A stretch of 64,000 nucleotides of DNA, taken from contig NC_092694.1 of the NCBI RefSeq assembly GCF_964275005.1, positions 34,360,967 through 34,424,966 on the forward strand, given 5' to 3'. The notes under the pieces were generated by a model. The model ran no database searches, was not told the origin of the DNA, and saw only the letters and a program-made list of their open reading frames with translations. Below are positions 1-11,931 of the stretch, piece after piece (the stretch's first letter is position 1; each line of letters begins with the position of its first letter). A program made the position numbers and the translations under genes. Source of the stretch: Diadema setosum (Eukaryota; Echinodermata; Echinoidea; Diadematoida; Diadematidae).

Positions 1-130
1 GTACCACAAGAGGCCTCATCTTCCATCAGTCGTGTGGAGCCCACGCAGTGTAACAAGTTCTCCGCAGGATTCTCAAATCTCAGAGGACTTTGTCCCAGAC
101 AGACCACTTCCCCCTGGGTATCGAGTTAAA
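1..130. other. possible partial exon at window edge, strand unresolved
   Basis: This stretch is GC-richer than what follows and stays open in several frames. On the plus strand, the frame from base 2 is open to about base 150 and is rich in Ser and Pro (it includes a PLPPGY motif). On the minus strand, a frame is open from about 124 down to 1 behind a possible acceptor (ATACCCAG). Because more than one frame is open, the sequence does not decide strand or product. A minus-strand exon would suit the candidate leader exon at 4637-4913, but the phases do not join directly, so another exon would be needed between them. Confidence 0.2.
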
Positions 131-263
131 TGGCATTCGAGTTGATATCAATGATACATTTTACCACTTTGCAATTTGATAAACCTCACGTCAAATTGCA
201 CCAATCACTGTCATGATGTATAATGCATGCGCACACGTCGAGGTACACTGTATGCATGTACTG

Positions 264-345
264 AACACACACACACTTTACACACATGTACAACCACACA
301 CAGACACACACACACACAGACACACACAGAGACACACATGCAAAA
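264..345. repeat. CA/ACAC microsatellite
   Basis: Interrupted (CA)n tract with CAGACACA variants. The short ORF across it is only the His/Thr readout of the repeat. From 346 to 1104 I see no gene, only AT-rich sequence with CT-rich tracts. Confidence 0.8.
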
Positions 346-1104
346 TGTACACACCCAGAGGCTACGGATTTATAAAAGAAAAAAAAAAGAATTGAAAATC
401 AGATGAAAATGAAATGCAAGTGAATTCTCAGAATACTGTTCTTGTGGGTGGTCGGGTATCACTTCTGAGTTCATATCTTCCAAAGATAGCGGGGTGGGAA
501 ACCGCAAGCCGCGTATTTCATTTACGCTTCACTGGCTGACTCATTTCCTTTCCCCGACTCAACACAACGACTACCTTCAGCAATCACTTTTTTTTCCACC
601 CCTAATGAAAGTCTCACGTCAAAAGTGGCTTGCAGTGCCCAGGAGAATATGATGCCTGTTAGATTAAAATATCTCTTTATCTCTTTCTCCATTATCTCTG
701 CTCTCTGCATCAGATCTCTCTTCTTATTGCTTGAATTATATTCTCTCTCTCTCTATGTATATATATCTAGTATATCTCCATATCTTATCTATGTATTGAT
801 CTAATCATATCATTGCTCATAAAATTATCTGGCACTTCCTTTTTAACATCTTTACAATTTCGTGTTATTTTAGTTTTATATCAATATACAACACTCTCTC
901 TCACACCCCATCCCGCCCCCTGATAACTTTCTAACATGTCCTTTAAAACAACGCCGCTATAAATACGTACCTCAGGGGTGTACTTGCAAAAAAAAATCTT
1001 GTAATAATTTACCAACTATTCTTTTGTTTTCTCCCTTGTGTCTTTTTATCTCAAGGTCATCCTGTTTTATTAAAAAAGCCTCTCTTTCTCTCAACCCAGT
1101 CATC

Positions 1105-1356
1105 TACTGTATATCCCATAAATTTAGCAAATTTAATATTTTGCTTATCAGGACTTCCCGACAATTTCGCGAGTTGTTAAATTTGCGATGGTAGAATACA
1201 GTTCTGAACGGAGCAACGAGTCCTGCACTTCACATTCATATCCAGATCAGTTTCGAATGTCCTTAAATTTGCGACTAGCATTGGACTTGCAAAATTTGTG
1301 AAAATTTATGCAAAAACCTCACAAAATATTTGGCATATAAAATATCATACTGTATA
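1105..1356. mobile_element. TACTGTA-ended MITE, copy 1
   Basis: The ends are inverted (TACTGTATAT... and ...ATACTGTATA). The interior has the AAATTTGCGA / TCGCGAG words that recur in the copies at 13894-14108, 45357-45601, 54829-55227 and 57439-57605. The closest relative is 45357-45601, in the opposite orientation, sharing the GACTTCCCG block and the ACTTGCAAAATTTG block. It is non-coding and flanked by TA. Confidence 0.6.
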
Positions 1357-1420
1357 CTTTCTTTTAAAAGTATAAAGCTTGACATCCATTCCAGCTGTTC
1401 TTGGTCATCAAGTCCCTCAC

Positions 1421-1580
1421 TGTGTCTCTGTCTTCTCTCTTTGTTGTTGTTGTTGTTGTCGTCGTTTTGTTGCCTTTTTTGTTTTTTGTGTTTTTTGTGT
1501 GTGTTTTTTTGTTTTTTTGTTGTTTTTTTGTTGTTGTTGTTGTTTTTTTTTTTTTTGAGGGGGGGGGGGGAGTATGTCAC
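1421..1580. repeat. GTT/poly-T tract ending in a poly-G run
   Basis: A (GTT)n and T-rich tract followed by a run of G. The open frames here on both strands (poly-Phe/Leu/Val, or Lys/Asn antisense) are by-products of simple sequence and are not genes. Confidence 0.8.
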
Positions 1581-1737
1581 ACGATATGCCTGTCTAGCTA
1601 CATTGTTTCTATCTATGTCTTCTCCTTTAATACCTCCATGCATCTGACTGCTTGTCTCATTCTCTGGACACGATAGAATAATCTGCTTCCTTTGTCCATG
1701 TTCAAAGATCTCAATGGACAAAGCTTTCCCCCTCCCT

Positions 1738-1960
1738 GAACCCCCCCCCCCCCACCACCACCTGCTCCTTTGTTTCACTCCTTTAGCTGCACATTTCTTT
1801 CAAGGTTGTATGCACACATGTACCGTAAGCCTGTTAAAGTGCCCCGCCCCCCATTTCCTTTGTGCTTGAGCTCTTTGCTCATGTATTTCACACACATGAT
1901 ACACACACAAACACACACACCCTCTCTCTCTCTCTCTCTCTGTTCCCCTCTCTCCCCGCT
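1738..1960. repeat. poly-C run, CA and CT microsatellites
   Basis: A C-run near 1741-1754, then an ACACAC tract and a (CT)n tract near 1905-1945. From 1961 to 2462 I see no gene. Confidence 0.7.
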
Positions 1961-2462
1961 CATCTCCCGTACTGCCATTAGGCAGTGGCTATCTATAGAT
2001 CAACTACAAGGCCACTGGTATGCCCACAAAAAGTGCAAATCCCTGGGTCAGCTCCGTGTCTGAGAAACAAAACAAGGGTTTCCATAGTAGCCAGCCTCGC
2101 AAAAGCTCGACTCTGCATCAATGAAGCCACGACTGCACAGTCAAATTAATTTTGGGCACCCAAATAGCACACCTCCGATGAATCTCTTTCAATTACCACA
2201 TCCCCCCATGCATGGATTCCAACAGATGTCACTTTCAACTGGATATTCAGAGCAAAACACCTTCTCTTTCAACACATGAATGAGTTATAACAAATTGAAA
2301 TGATGATTAAATGTGATACAGTTTCCGTTTTTGAGGTCCATATTAATGGCAATACGTGACGTGGAGTAAAAGTGTATTTCATCAGCACCAAGAGCCTTTT
2401 TTTTTCTTTTCTTTTTTTTTTTGCTGTTGTCTCTCTGCCCTGTTAACGGGGATGGCTAGTAA

Positions 2463-2791
2463 CTGATCAGTGAGAATCAGTGGGAATGCTGGGGGATGAT
2501 TGTTCCAATCCTTTTGGGATTCATTTAAGAGTACATTATATATCTATTGTTGTGTGAAAACTATTTGCTTAAGAATGGTCTCATATTCAAGTAATGTGCA
2601 CGATCATCCCGTCACTGTACAGGAATGCTTTAAACCTTGAAACATTGAACTGCACATTACTTGAATACGAGACCATTCTGAAGCAAATAATTTTCACACA
2701 ACAATAGATAATATATAATGTACTCTTAAATGAATCCCACAAGGATTGGAACAATCATCCCCCAGCATTCCCACTGATTCTCACTGATCAG
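2463..2791. mobile_element. long near-perfect hairpin (fold-back element)
   Basis: The left arm at 2463-2600 and right arm at 2651-2791 are reverse complements over about 138 bases with only a few mismatches, separated by a ~50-base loop. Both outer ends read CTGATCAG. There is no open frame. A non-autonomous fold-back transposon is the simplest reading. A transcript would fold into a dsRNA hairpin far longer than a canonical pre-miRNA. Confidence 0.75.
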
Positions 2792-3339
2792 GCACTTCAC
2801 TCTTTTTCAAAGCAGCATGATGCATGAGCATACTCACAATTTATGGATAATTCACATTCAAATAAAGAATGAACTTGTGCAACACAGGTGACAAGAACGG
2901 TCTGTCAATTGGCAATTCAGCAGGCATTCATGTCATTGTTTTCTTATGAATGCATTTTACAAGCAAAGTCTTTCTACCAACGTTGCTATTAAAATAACAG
3001 GCTTGCTGTCAGGTGAATGTGCTAGTAAGCACCATTTACAAGTGTTACATGAATAATCATTACACCAGGGATGCTCATTGAAGTGAATTCCAAAATAAAC
3101 ATGCCTGCCTGTACAATTGACCTTTTCTGCTCATGCACTCAGTGGAACTGTAAATTGGCTTACTGCATATTTTCTCAAGTTTCTCTTCCAACTCTCTTTG
3201 CTCAGCTGCCCCCTGCTTTCTTACCATCATCCCCTTCCCCATCACAAAGTTGTCTTGTTTACACGCAAAAAAGGTGACACATTTTTTTTCTTCTTCTTCT
3301 TTTCGTGGAAGATATCCAGGAAAGGTGCGGGACATTGTC

Positions 3340-3545
3340 ATTCCCGGGTTCCGGCGGGTCCAGTGAAATCAACATGAGTCAGCGCTGTCTCATGGCGGCG
3401 GCGGATTGTGATGAGTCACGCCATTTTTCTCACGCACACTCACTGCCGCCTCGCCACCCGAGCGGGGCCCCCTGTGTCAGAATCCTAAAAGTTGCGTCTC
3501 GCAGGAGCGTCACACACCGATACATGTTCGGAAACGAATGTCCGA
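3340..3545. promoter_or_regulatory. GC-rich island with AP-1-like sites
   Basis: A ~200-base block much richer in GC and CpG than its surroundings. It has a GGCGGCGGCGG run and two TGAGTCA-type words (GAGTCAGCGC and GATGAGTCACGCC). An 82-codon frame crosses it but has no recognisable domain. It may be a promoter, an enhancer or an untranslated exon. Confidence 0.25.
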
Positions 3546-4636
3546 TACCTTGACAACGCTTGCGGGGTCTTAAACATGACATACATCCATGATATTAAAA
3601 TCATGAACACACTATTTGAAATGGGGGGGGGGGGGGGGTTCAGACTGAGTGATAGGCAAGTACAATGTATCAGTATTGCAATTTTTTATATAAAAAAAAG
3701 AAGAATTACATGTTGCACAGCCATAACATTGTGTATACGTACCATGTGCTCTACCCTCTTTTAAATTTAAGGGTGGATAGCATAAAGCATTCATACAAGA
3801 TGTGATGAATATGAGAACAAAAATGAAGTGTATTTTGCAAGCATGATGTTCTGAAAATCCATTCCAATTCAGGTATGATCAAGGTTGATATTTCATGCAG
3901 GGCGATGGTTTCTCACAAGAACCAAGTGTGGCTTTAATATCCATTGCACATTGCAGGGAAAAGTACAACAGGATAGTATTAAAAGAGTGTTGATCATGGC
4001 CTTGCCCTTTATCTGAGAGTCAATGTAATATTTAGACCATTTTAATCTAAACAATTTTAGTCTTTGTAGTTTTGTATTTTTTCCCTTTCTTTATATGGCA
4101 TCAGTTATTAAACAAATGTGAAACCTGAAATTTGACTACACATGTAAAACATTTTTTTTGACAATTTCAATCAATTCTTAAATTTGCAAGTTAATGAATT
4201 GCCTGTGATATTACTGTTCATTTGTCCTGCATTCTATTCTTCTTCTTCTTTTTTGATTTCCTTGAATTTTCATACTATCACATCTGTACATTCAAGGGCA
4301 TCTGGCTTTATCAAAATGGATTCAATCACAGCATTGTGCACACAAAACTTCATATTACATAAGAACAGGATACCAAACTTTGTACAAAAACACTCAGACA
4401 TACATAAAATCAAATAAAAATGAAATACTTAGTATTCCCCATATTATACATGAACGATGGACAAATCAATACACACACATGCATCCACGCTGAAATACAC
4501 CCCAACAGTTAGCACACAGATCATCCTACAGAAAAGCTACACTGTACATTATTTCACATCACACTCTATGAAATATGATGCTCATGAATGTTCTTTACCA
4601 ACCAATGGAATCGCTGACCCTCAATCAAGTTCTTAC
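3546..4636. other. no gene seen
   Basis: AT-rich non-coding sequence with a poly-G run at about 3621-3639. If the exon at 4637-4913 is real, this would be its downstream intron. Confidence 0.5.
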
Positions 4637-4913
4637 CTGAAGGCATCTTGAAGCTGATCTACAGGGAAAAAAAGGGCGCTGGTCTCTGGGGCTACAGGAT
4701 CGTGCTTGCGCTGGATTTTCCTCACTGCACCAAACAGCTCGATTGCAGACGTTAGTTTTCAGCGACTGTAGGGAGACGCACCGTCACGCCAAACGAGGGA
4801 ACAATTGAGGATCAGAGAATAAGGCACAAGAAAACTCTCGCCGACGTCCGCGGTTCCGCACGAGGCAGTGGCAGCCAACACCTTTCCTGCTCAACGAAGT
4901 GATCTGCAAATGA
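4637..4913 (-). other. candidate 5' leader exon with start codon, minus strand
   Basis: On the minus strand a strong pyrimidine tract ends in ATCATTTGCAG at 4914. It is followed by 277 GC-rich bases that end in a good donor (CTTCAG|GTAAGA) at 4637. The only ATG near the donor is at 4646-4644 (context TTCAAGATGCC), giving Met-Pro-Ser and one base before the splice. No frame is open through the whole exon, so it reads best as 5' leader plus the first three codons. A second reading is a longer coding frame over the last ~110 bases without its own start (it includes AVRKIQRKHDP). The rest of the gene would lie left of the window. Not recognised. Confidence 0.4.
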
Positions 4914-5050
4914 TAACGGAAGGAGCAGAGATGGGAGACGGGAGAGGAGAAAGGGAGTGTACACGTACATTAGGAGCGAGAGCGAGCAGAGCTGAGGGGC
5001 GAGTCTGAGTCATAACGACACCCGCATCTCATCAGCATGTCTGATTACGT
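4914..5050 (-). promoter_or_regulatory. GC-rich, possible promoter or acceptor upstream region
   Basis: Just upstream (minus-strand sense) of the candidate exon is a GAGCGAGAGCGAG-type purine/CpG block with no TATA box. It could be an alternative promoter for the same minus-strand gene, or simply the pyrimidine-rich 3' end of an intron. Confidence 0.25.
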
Positions 5051-8000
5051 TCAGGAGGCAGCGTGGTCACTGCGGGGAAACGGAGATTTGCAATTTTGTG
5101 CCAGCACCCACGGGCCACATGTGTGTGTGTATTCATGAATGCTTTTTATGTCCTTTTTCATTTGTGTCCATTTGTGAATGTGTGTGAGAAAGATGGAGAG
5201 TTTAAGGCAAGTTCATCAGGGGGAAAAAGAAACAACACACTGCTTATGGCCTCCCAAATTTTCCCCCCACATCTTAGCCAGATATTAGACCTAAAGATTG
5301 CACGACAGGGGTGGGGCTTGATGAAGGAGGGGCACTCAGTGTAGAGTTGAATGTCAAGCAGTTCTATCAGTGTATCCACCAGAGATGCTCTCTGCATAGA
5401 CACTACACGCCATGCAATTAACATGAAAAATCATTTAATTAACTACTGTTCAAAAGCAATTTCTGTGTATACAGACAGTATACTTTTCCTGTTGACTCGC
5501 TCTCTCTGGATCTTTTTTTTTTCTCTCTCTCTCTTTATCTCTCTTTTCCTCTCTCTCTTTCCCTTTCTCTCCTGTATTTTTCGTTGACATCAAGTATACA
5601 AGTCTAGATCTTCTTCCACAAATCATTTTTATTTTCATTTTCCTCCAATAAACCATTCATCTCCTTCCATCACTATATCCAAGCATGATCAGTTCACAAA
5701 CAAACCATCAGAATTGTAGCAAAATATTATTGATTTGAGATCTTAATACTGGCAGTAAATAGCAACTTGTTAGCTCTACACAGACTTTCACAGACAATGT
5801 CTTTACAAAACATTCCATCACAGATTTTTTGAGAAAATACTTCTTTATGTCGCACTTGCAGATATTAAACCTAGCAAAACACTCTTCATGATTTATAAAT
5901 CACTTCTCACACACTTCTCTTCTTTCTGCCTCATTTCACCTTTTTCTATCTTATTAATTTTTTTTTTTTGTGTGTGTGTGTGTGTCTTCCCTTCTCTTGT
6001 TGTCTTGCTTCAGCAACTTCCATGTCATGTGTGATGAATAGTCAACAGAAATGACCTCAATCTGATGTCAAGAGTACCGTAGTTGATGTATGAAATGTTG
6101 AATGAATGAATGCCCGCCGGAGCATTACAGGAGGGCTGTGAGTGACTTCAACCATCCACCCAGGCAGACTTTGAAAATGCCACACCTACATCATTACACC
6201 TCATCTGTTCAAGAGAAAAAAAAAAAATCATCTCAAATCCACTCTCAATTCCTAAATAGCGTGATAAAGAAACCTAATATACACCAATTCGGATTTAAAA
6301 CAAGAGCTGTAAACTGATATGTCCACCATACTGTGGGTGGGGGGGAGGGGCCCCATTCACATTAACCCACATATAGCAAACCATGTCACTGGATGTCAGT
6401 GTCTACTCATGTTATTTTGAATACATAGACACAAAGACAACCATTGACAAGCATGGACACTGTAAAAGGCAGAATAAACCATCTCAGTCATGATTCCCAT
6501 ATATGTGCCATTTACATCCAACTCAGGGGATAGAAAGAGGATGCAGTGGTAAAATGTGGAAAGGGTTACCTAGGAAAACATATTCCTATCTATTGTAGTC
6601 ATGCACAATGCAATTCTGTGATACTGTCTGGCTTTCACAATATTTTAACAAAAACGCATCTAGGTTCCAAACAATCCTACTGACTGTTTTTACATGATTT
6701 GATGAATTTAATGCTTCATTAGAAATATTTAAAAATTAGAAATCAAATGCCCTGATTGGACATTAGGTATTGAATCTTTTGTCCCCATATCATTTAGCAC
6801 CAAAGTCTCAACAAACAGGATTTCCAACTCAAATAAACTCTGTGTCAAATAGTACAGTTTATGTGGGGTACTTGTATACCTATTACATGCATTTTGCAGT
6901 GTTCTTTTTGCAAATTTTACAAGCCATCCAATATTTGCAAGGACATCATGCAAAAGTATTACCTTCTGTAGCTGTTTCATGTATCATATCATCTTCTGAG
7001 TGGGAAATGGCAAACATCTTTTTTATTCCCCATACATGTATATGTGAAACTACTTCTTTTTTTTTTCATTTTGCCAATATGACTATCTTTGCAAATTCAA
7101 GCGCGTTTGCAAAATTATCTTAGAATTTACAAACATCATACAAGTGTTTGGAAAATACACTGTCATGGCTTTTAAGTTCTAGACTAAATGTGTGAATAAT
7201 GCCTTAAATCTAGTCTGAATCACAAAATTTGTTTGTGTTTGACATTTCTTGGACTTTGGTTATAAAGAAAGTCACTACTAAATCTTTGTACGTCAGCAAA
7301 CCACAGGGAGTTTTTTCTTTTCTTTCATTTTTATCTTATTTTGTTACAATGAATAGCAACAGGCATATGATGTTGAGTGCAAAATGTGATGTCATGGCCA
7401 TTTCTGGCCATGGAAATTGGTTCTAACACAACTTCACCTGGAACGGACATTTGTGAACACTAGTATTGTTGCTAACCATGCTCGCACCCGATTCCAACCC
7501 AAGCTGTGACAAAAGACTGTGATATCATCACTTTGGAAATCCTTGAGGTTTAAACAACAGACAGAAAGACAGACACACAAACAAACACACACACTCACAT
7601 ACTTAATACCTGATTATGTTTTATTAACAAAACAGCACATGAAAGGGGACTTCATGATGTATTCTGTAAACACACATGATGTAAACGCACCCACACATTT
7701 TGTCTCATTGTACATACAAATACCTGTAAAGAAATATAATTAAAAATAACATTTAAAAAATCTCACAACACAGAGAGGAAATGTCAGATGTTTCAGGACA
7801 GAATTTACTTTTTATAATATCTCTGTCTTTGTCAGTATTCTCTGGCAAGTTAAATGTACGTCATACACACTGAAAAAAAAATGGCTTAATGTCAATCATT
7901 TTTTTTTTCTTTTTTTTTCACAATCCATGACATTTAAAATGTACACTATTTTCATTATGCTGACCTTAAAATGTATTTCAATGAGAGCAGATTAGTAACT

Positions 8001-8537
8001 GAGGGGGAAAATAGCATTGAAGTATTAAAAAATATCAAGGTTTGGGAAATAAAACATGTTTGTTAATGTACATGTCTCGCAAGACCTTACAGTAAATTTG
8101 ATATTTGTGGTCATCAAAACAAAACTATTCACAGGAACAGTTCATTCACTGCACACTACATGTAATTTGCCTCAGCAGACTTCTTGCCTGCATAAAAGAT
8201 TAACTTGCATTACATCTCCACAAACACAGGCCAGCACTGCAATCTAGCTAAAATGATTTTATGTTAATATGTGGAGCTGTGATTAGTGTGGTACTCCATG
8301 ATACATGCTCGATGTGGTATCTAGCAACCAAATACATGAATAAGTACCTGGAACTCAAAAGTGCAATAACTCTGTTGTCTATCCAAGCAACATTGATATA
8401 TTTTTGATGCTACACACAATTGGGCCCTCTTAAAAACCTGTGCAAACAAGTGTCAAAACACTGGTTGGATATCAAACTACATTCCGTAACAGATGACAAC
8501 TATAACATTCCATACAGATGACAGTGATCTATCCGTA
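5051..8537. other. no gene seen; AT-rich with simple repeats
   Basis: 3.5 kb without a supported exon. It contains a CT-rich tract at about 5500-5575, a (GT)n tract at about 5970-5985, and short CA tracts near 7570. Open frames are short and of skewed composition. Confidence 0.55.
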
Positions 8538-9606
8538 TTAACTCTTAAAGTGCCACGGTGAAAACCCCCTGTGTGCCACATTATTCTGAGACACCAACAC
8601 AATTAGGCTTTGAGAAAACATTCTACTTTTCAAATCTATGTAACTTTTATACATTTCTGTTAAAAACTCAACATGTTGTGAGCAAAGCTGAGGAGAAAAT
8701 GTCAACTCTTGCTTTGATCAAGAAAAATCTATGATTGCTTTGCCTTCAAATTACCAGTAGCTATACATTATTATACAACACCTATTTAGAATGTAGCTAT
8801 CCGATTGGTCGATTGCCCATCACGTGACATTTAGGGAAACGTTCAATTGCACGCTCTGGCTGTCTCGCCGTGCAATTTTGGTTCGACCAAAATGTTCCAT
8901 TGCACGCGCTCTGATGTCACAATAAACAAACATGTGCCGCACGCACTCAACAATTACAAGCGCGCTTACAAGCACGTACTTTTGTCACTCATTTTTGTAA
9001 ACGATTTCATTTCGCATGTATGTACGTACGTACACATGTAGTGTTATACAGTGACTGCGACCGTGAGGCTAATTATTCGTTTTTCACGGAAAATGGTCGT
9101 CATTTCTGTGCTAAATTCAAGAATCTGTGAGTACCAAATCTGTTGACGTTCGAGGTGTTGTATAAAACAAATAGTGTATGGTCTTTACTCGTGCAATGGA
9201 ACCAGATTTCGCACTTGGTGAAAGATGAGGCGCTCTATTCAACTTGGCTTCGCCTCATTGAATAGAGCGCCTCTATCTTTCACCTCGTGCGAAATCTTGT
9301 ACCATTGCTCTCGTGACCATTCACTATTTGTATACTGTAAATGCATGACTTTTGCACACAACGTAGTGACAGAAACTTAGAAATTACACGCTAATCCAGT
9401 AGGGAACACTTTTTGCTGTACAATCATTACATGAAATGCAAGCTATCTGTGAGAGAAACGAAATCGCAACAAACGCTTTCACTGTACTGTGGCATTTGGC
9501 GATTTATTGATCAGTTTGGGCGGGTTTGTGCGTTTGAGCAGTATAATGCGAAGTTGGCACGCCGTCGACCGAGTCGGGCATGTGAACGTGGCACATAAAG
9601 AGTTAA
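8538..9606. mobile_element. ~560-bp TIR element, copy 1, interrupted by a nested insertion
   Basis: The termini are inverted: TTAACTCTTAAAGTGCCAC at 8538 and GTGGCACATAAAGAGTTAA ending at 9606. The outer parts match 41505-42068 base for base in long blocks, such as CATGACTTTTGCA, ACTGTGGCA and the GGCATG...GGCACATAA tail. The second copy lacks 8771-9339, so that segment entered later. It is non-coding. Confidence 0.7.
8771..9339. mobile_element. nested insertion with two fold-back parts
   Basis: This segment is absent from the homologous copy at 41505-42068. Its left part (8771-9165) has inverted ends TTATACAACACCT / AGGTGTTGTATAA. Its right part (about 9162-9336) is a hairpin with ~80-base arms, whose centre carries GCGCTCTATTCAA / TTGAATAGAGCGC. 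Both parts share the word GTGCAATGG. Whether it is one compound element or two could not be settled. Confidence 0.55.
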
Positions 9607-9737
9607 AGGATGAAATGAACTAAGGATTTTTGTAATTTTCTTTTCAAATAATATTTATTGAAAAAAAAAATGCTTGAATAGTATAAAGTAAAAGCTCTAT
9701 TGATGATGTGGCTGACTAATCCATGACTATCAAATTT

Positions 9738-9856
9738 TCCTCGAGATATTTTCATCTTTAATAAATTAAAGATGAAAATATCTCGAGGACCTCATTAGCA
9801 GCATCTATTTGTATGTATTGTAAATTTACAATACATACAAATAGATGCTGCTAATG
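9738..9856. repeat. two abutting perfect palindromes
   Basis: 9738-9789 is a 24-bp perfect inverted repeat around a 4-base loop (CCTCGAGATATTTTCATC type arms). Three bases later, 9793-9856 is a 64-bp perfect palindrome with no loop, centred at 9824/9825 (TGTAAA|TTTACA). There is no coding content. Confidence 0.85.
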
Positions 9857-11073
9857 CCATAGGATGTGAACATTATCCCTTTAATACAGAAAATGGTTGG
9901 CATATTTGTGGAAAATTGTAGAATTTGTCACGCCAGTACCTGGTAATTGAGAACTGAGAACATCTTTTGAAAGGCATGATTCATGCAGACAGTCATACAA
10001 TTTCCCTGAATGCCATGATACTTTGTAGGGGCTTGAAATGTCAAGTATTTCATATTGGCAGCAAATAATGAAAATAAGATTAATGTTTATTACCTTAAAA
10101 AAAAAAAAAAGAACCCTCAACATCCCATCAGTTGAGAATGGAATCCCATTTTAATGACTATAGGACTGCAACACTGCATTGCACTATTCTTAACCTTTGG
10201 TTTTGAAAAGCATTATTAGTGAGCTTTAGATCTACGATGCTAACGCTGTACATTTTGTAAGACGACGCAGCCTCCCACGTTGGACAATGGAAACAGCCAT
10301 CTCGCGCATGCACTTTTTACAGAACACCATTTTTTTGCCTGATTAGTGTCATCTTTAGCATTCACATTGCAGACCTATAGCTCGCTATTGTGCTGAGAAT
10401 AGGAGGCGCAGTGTTTGTCACATTCCCTGCTGGTTTGCATAATTTCCCTAGTATTGCTGTCTACAGAAGAGTCTGCAGTGTACACTTCATGTGACTTTCC
10501 AGATAATCCTGAGTAAACTGAAATTTATGTTATAAATGCAGGAAACCAGCTAGTCTGCATAAACTATGAATCCTACTAGAAACAGAAAATGACCCAAATT
10601 GCCATTACTTTGTAACGTATAGACACAAACACACACACACACACACACATAAACTATACACTATTTTCTAATCTTTATTTGAATTTCATATTCACAATGA
10701 AACAAAAAACAAACACGCAAAGGAAAAAAAATGGCTAGTAAAATTCCGCTCTCACTGCTCAATCACATAAACTGACACACACACACACACACACACTGTA
10801 TAAACACACAAATAAGAAAAAAAAAGTGCTTTATAATGTTCTAAGCATGGTTGATTTTGCTGGATCTCTGGGACCTCATAAACCATGCTATGATCCCCTT
10901 GAGCCTGAGGAATCAGCCATGTCTCTTCATGGCAATCCATATATATTTCTATAATGGTGCCCTGGTCTGACAGCCTCTATGTATTTCTAAAGGCATATAA
11001 TGGCACTATCAAAGTCTGTGCATGTGTGTATGAGTGTGTTGTGAGGGACAGGGTATGTATGCAAACTTGCATT
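9857..11073. other. no gene seen; CA microsatellites
   Basis: AT-rich sequence with (CA)n tracts at about 10622-10649 and 10777-10796 and several poly-A runs. No exon could be supported. Confidence 0.55.
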
Positions 11074-11931
11074 CTTAAAGTATGGTGAACGAGACATCAA
11101 AATCAAGAAAATCATATTAAAAAAGGTGTCAAAGCAGAGGGAAATGTCTCCTAAAACAGATAATTAATGTGACTTATTGAAAGATATTAGCGCCACTGAG
11201 AAATCGCGAGTTAAAACTGACTGATTTGCTTCATCGATATTAGCCATGGAACAGCTGTCTTTTTCGAGCCCTAAAATATGACGTCACGAAATGAACAAAA
11301 CCCTTCACGAGTGCAGCGGGACATCGAGGCCCCCATTCATAAAGCATGTATTTCTTGGTGGGCGGATGCAGTATCTGGCCTGTCTTTAGTCGCCTCTGCT
11401 TTCTCGGCTGAGACATTAAAACGTCCAAATTTCCCTTATAGTGTACGGAAAGACTTTGAGTTTGACATCGAGAGTGAATTGAGTGATGACAGTGACAATG
11501 ACACTGATAGTGACAGTGGCAAAGTCGGAGTGGTAGAAGAAGCGATTGAGAGGCGACGGATATGGATGGCCGCCGAGAACACAACTCGTTTGGGACATAC
11601 ATGGAAACGGGCACACTGCCTCTCCATACGTATGCCCCAAACGAACCACGTCCGCAACGGCCCTCCATAGACGGAGCCCACTGTGTGGATTGAGTGGTAG
11701 CACAGCGCACATTTCATGACGTCATAATTTTGGTCAACAAAATTTCACTGTCAGATCGGGTTCTGGTGGTCTAAAAAGAGTCTTAAAACACCATCTCTCT
11801 ATCGTTCTGGAGACGTTTTTACCTTCTGAAAGTTAATTATTCATATTCCTAGAGAATTAAGCTTTCCAGGAATGTATAAATCACCTTGTTTATGAATATC
11901 GTCCTTTTTTTCTCGTTCACCATACTTTAAG
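11074..11931 (+). mobile_element. 858-bp TIR element carrying an ORF
   Basis: A 21-bp perfect terminal inverted repeat bounds it: CTTAAAGTATGGTGAACGAG at 11074, and its complement ending at 11931. TTAA (or TA) sits at each edge, as expected for a target duplication. A second inverted pair lies inside (ATGACGTCACGAAAT at 11278-11292 and ATTTCATGACGTCAT at 11711-11725) and brackets a 130-codon frame. The element is too small for a full transposase. Confidence 0.65.
11278..11670 (+). CDS. hypothetical 130-aa ORF inside the TIR element
   Basis: The ORF is unlike the simple-sequence frames elsewhere. It has a Trp pair (SWWAD, about residues 27-31), then an acidic stretch of Asp/Ser (about residues 64-81, SDDSDNDTDSDSG), then an Arg-rich segment (EAIERRRIW). 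The start codon lies within the inner inverted repeat. No DDE/DDD transposase motif or zinc finger is seen and no family was recognised. It may be a captured host gene fragment, an accessory protein of the element, or a remnant of a longer gene. A longer antisense frame (11710-11240) exists but is Cys/His/Ser-skewed and less protein-like. Confidence 0.35.
   Translation: MTSRNEQNPSRVQRDIEAPIHKACISWWADAVSGLSLVASAFSAETLKRPNFPYSVRKDFEFDIESELSDDSDNDTDSDSGKVGVVEEAIERRRIWMAAENTTRLGHTWKRAHCLSIRMPQTNHVRNGPP

Noticed and set aside
1275-1778. 167-codon minus frame rich in Lys/Asn
   Set aside because: It is the antisense of GTT/poly-T and poly-G simple sequence and has no domain-like composition.
11240-11710. 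156-codon minus frame opposite the element ORF
   Set aside because: Cys/His/Ser-skewed composition; the plus frame, with its acidic tract and balanced composition, looks more like protein.
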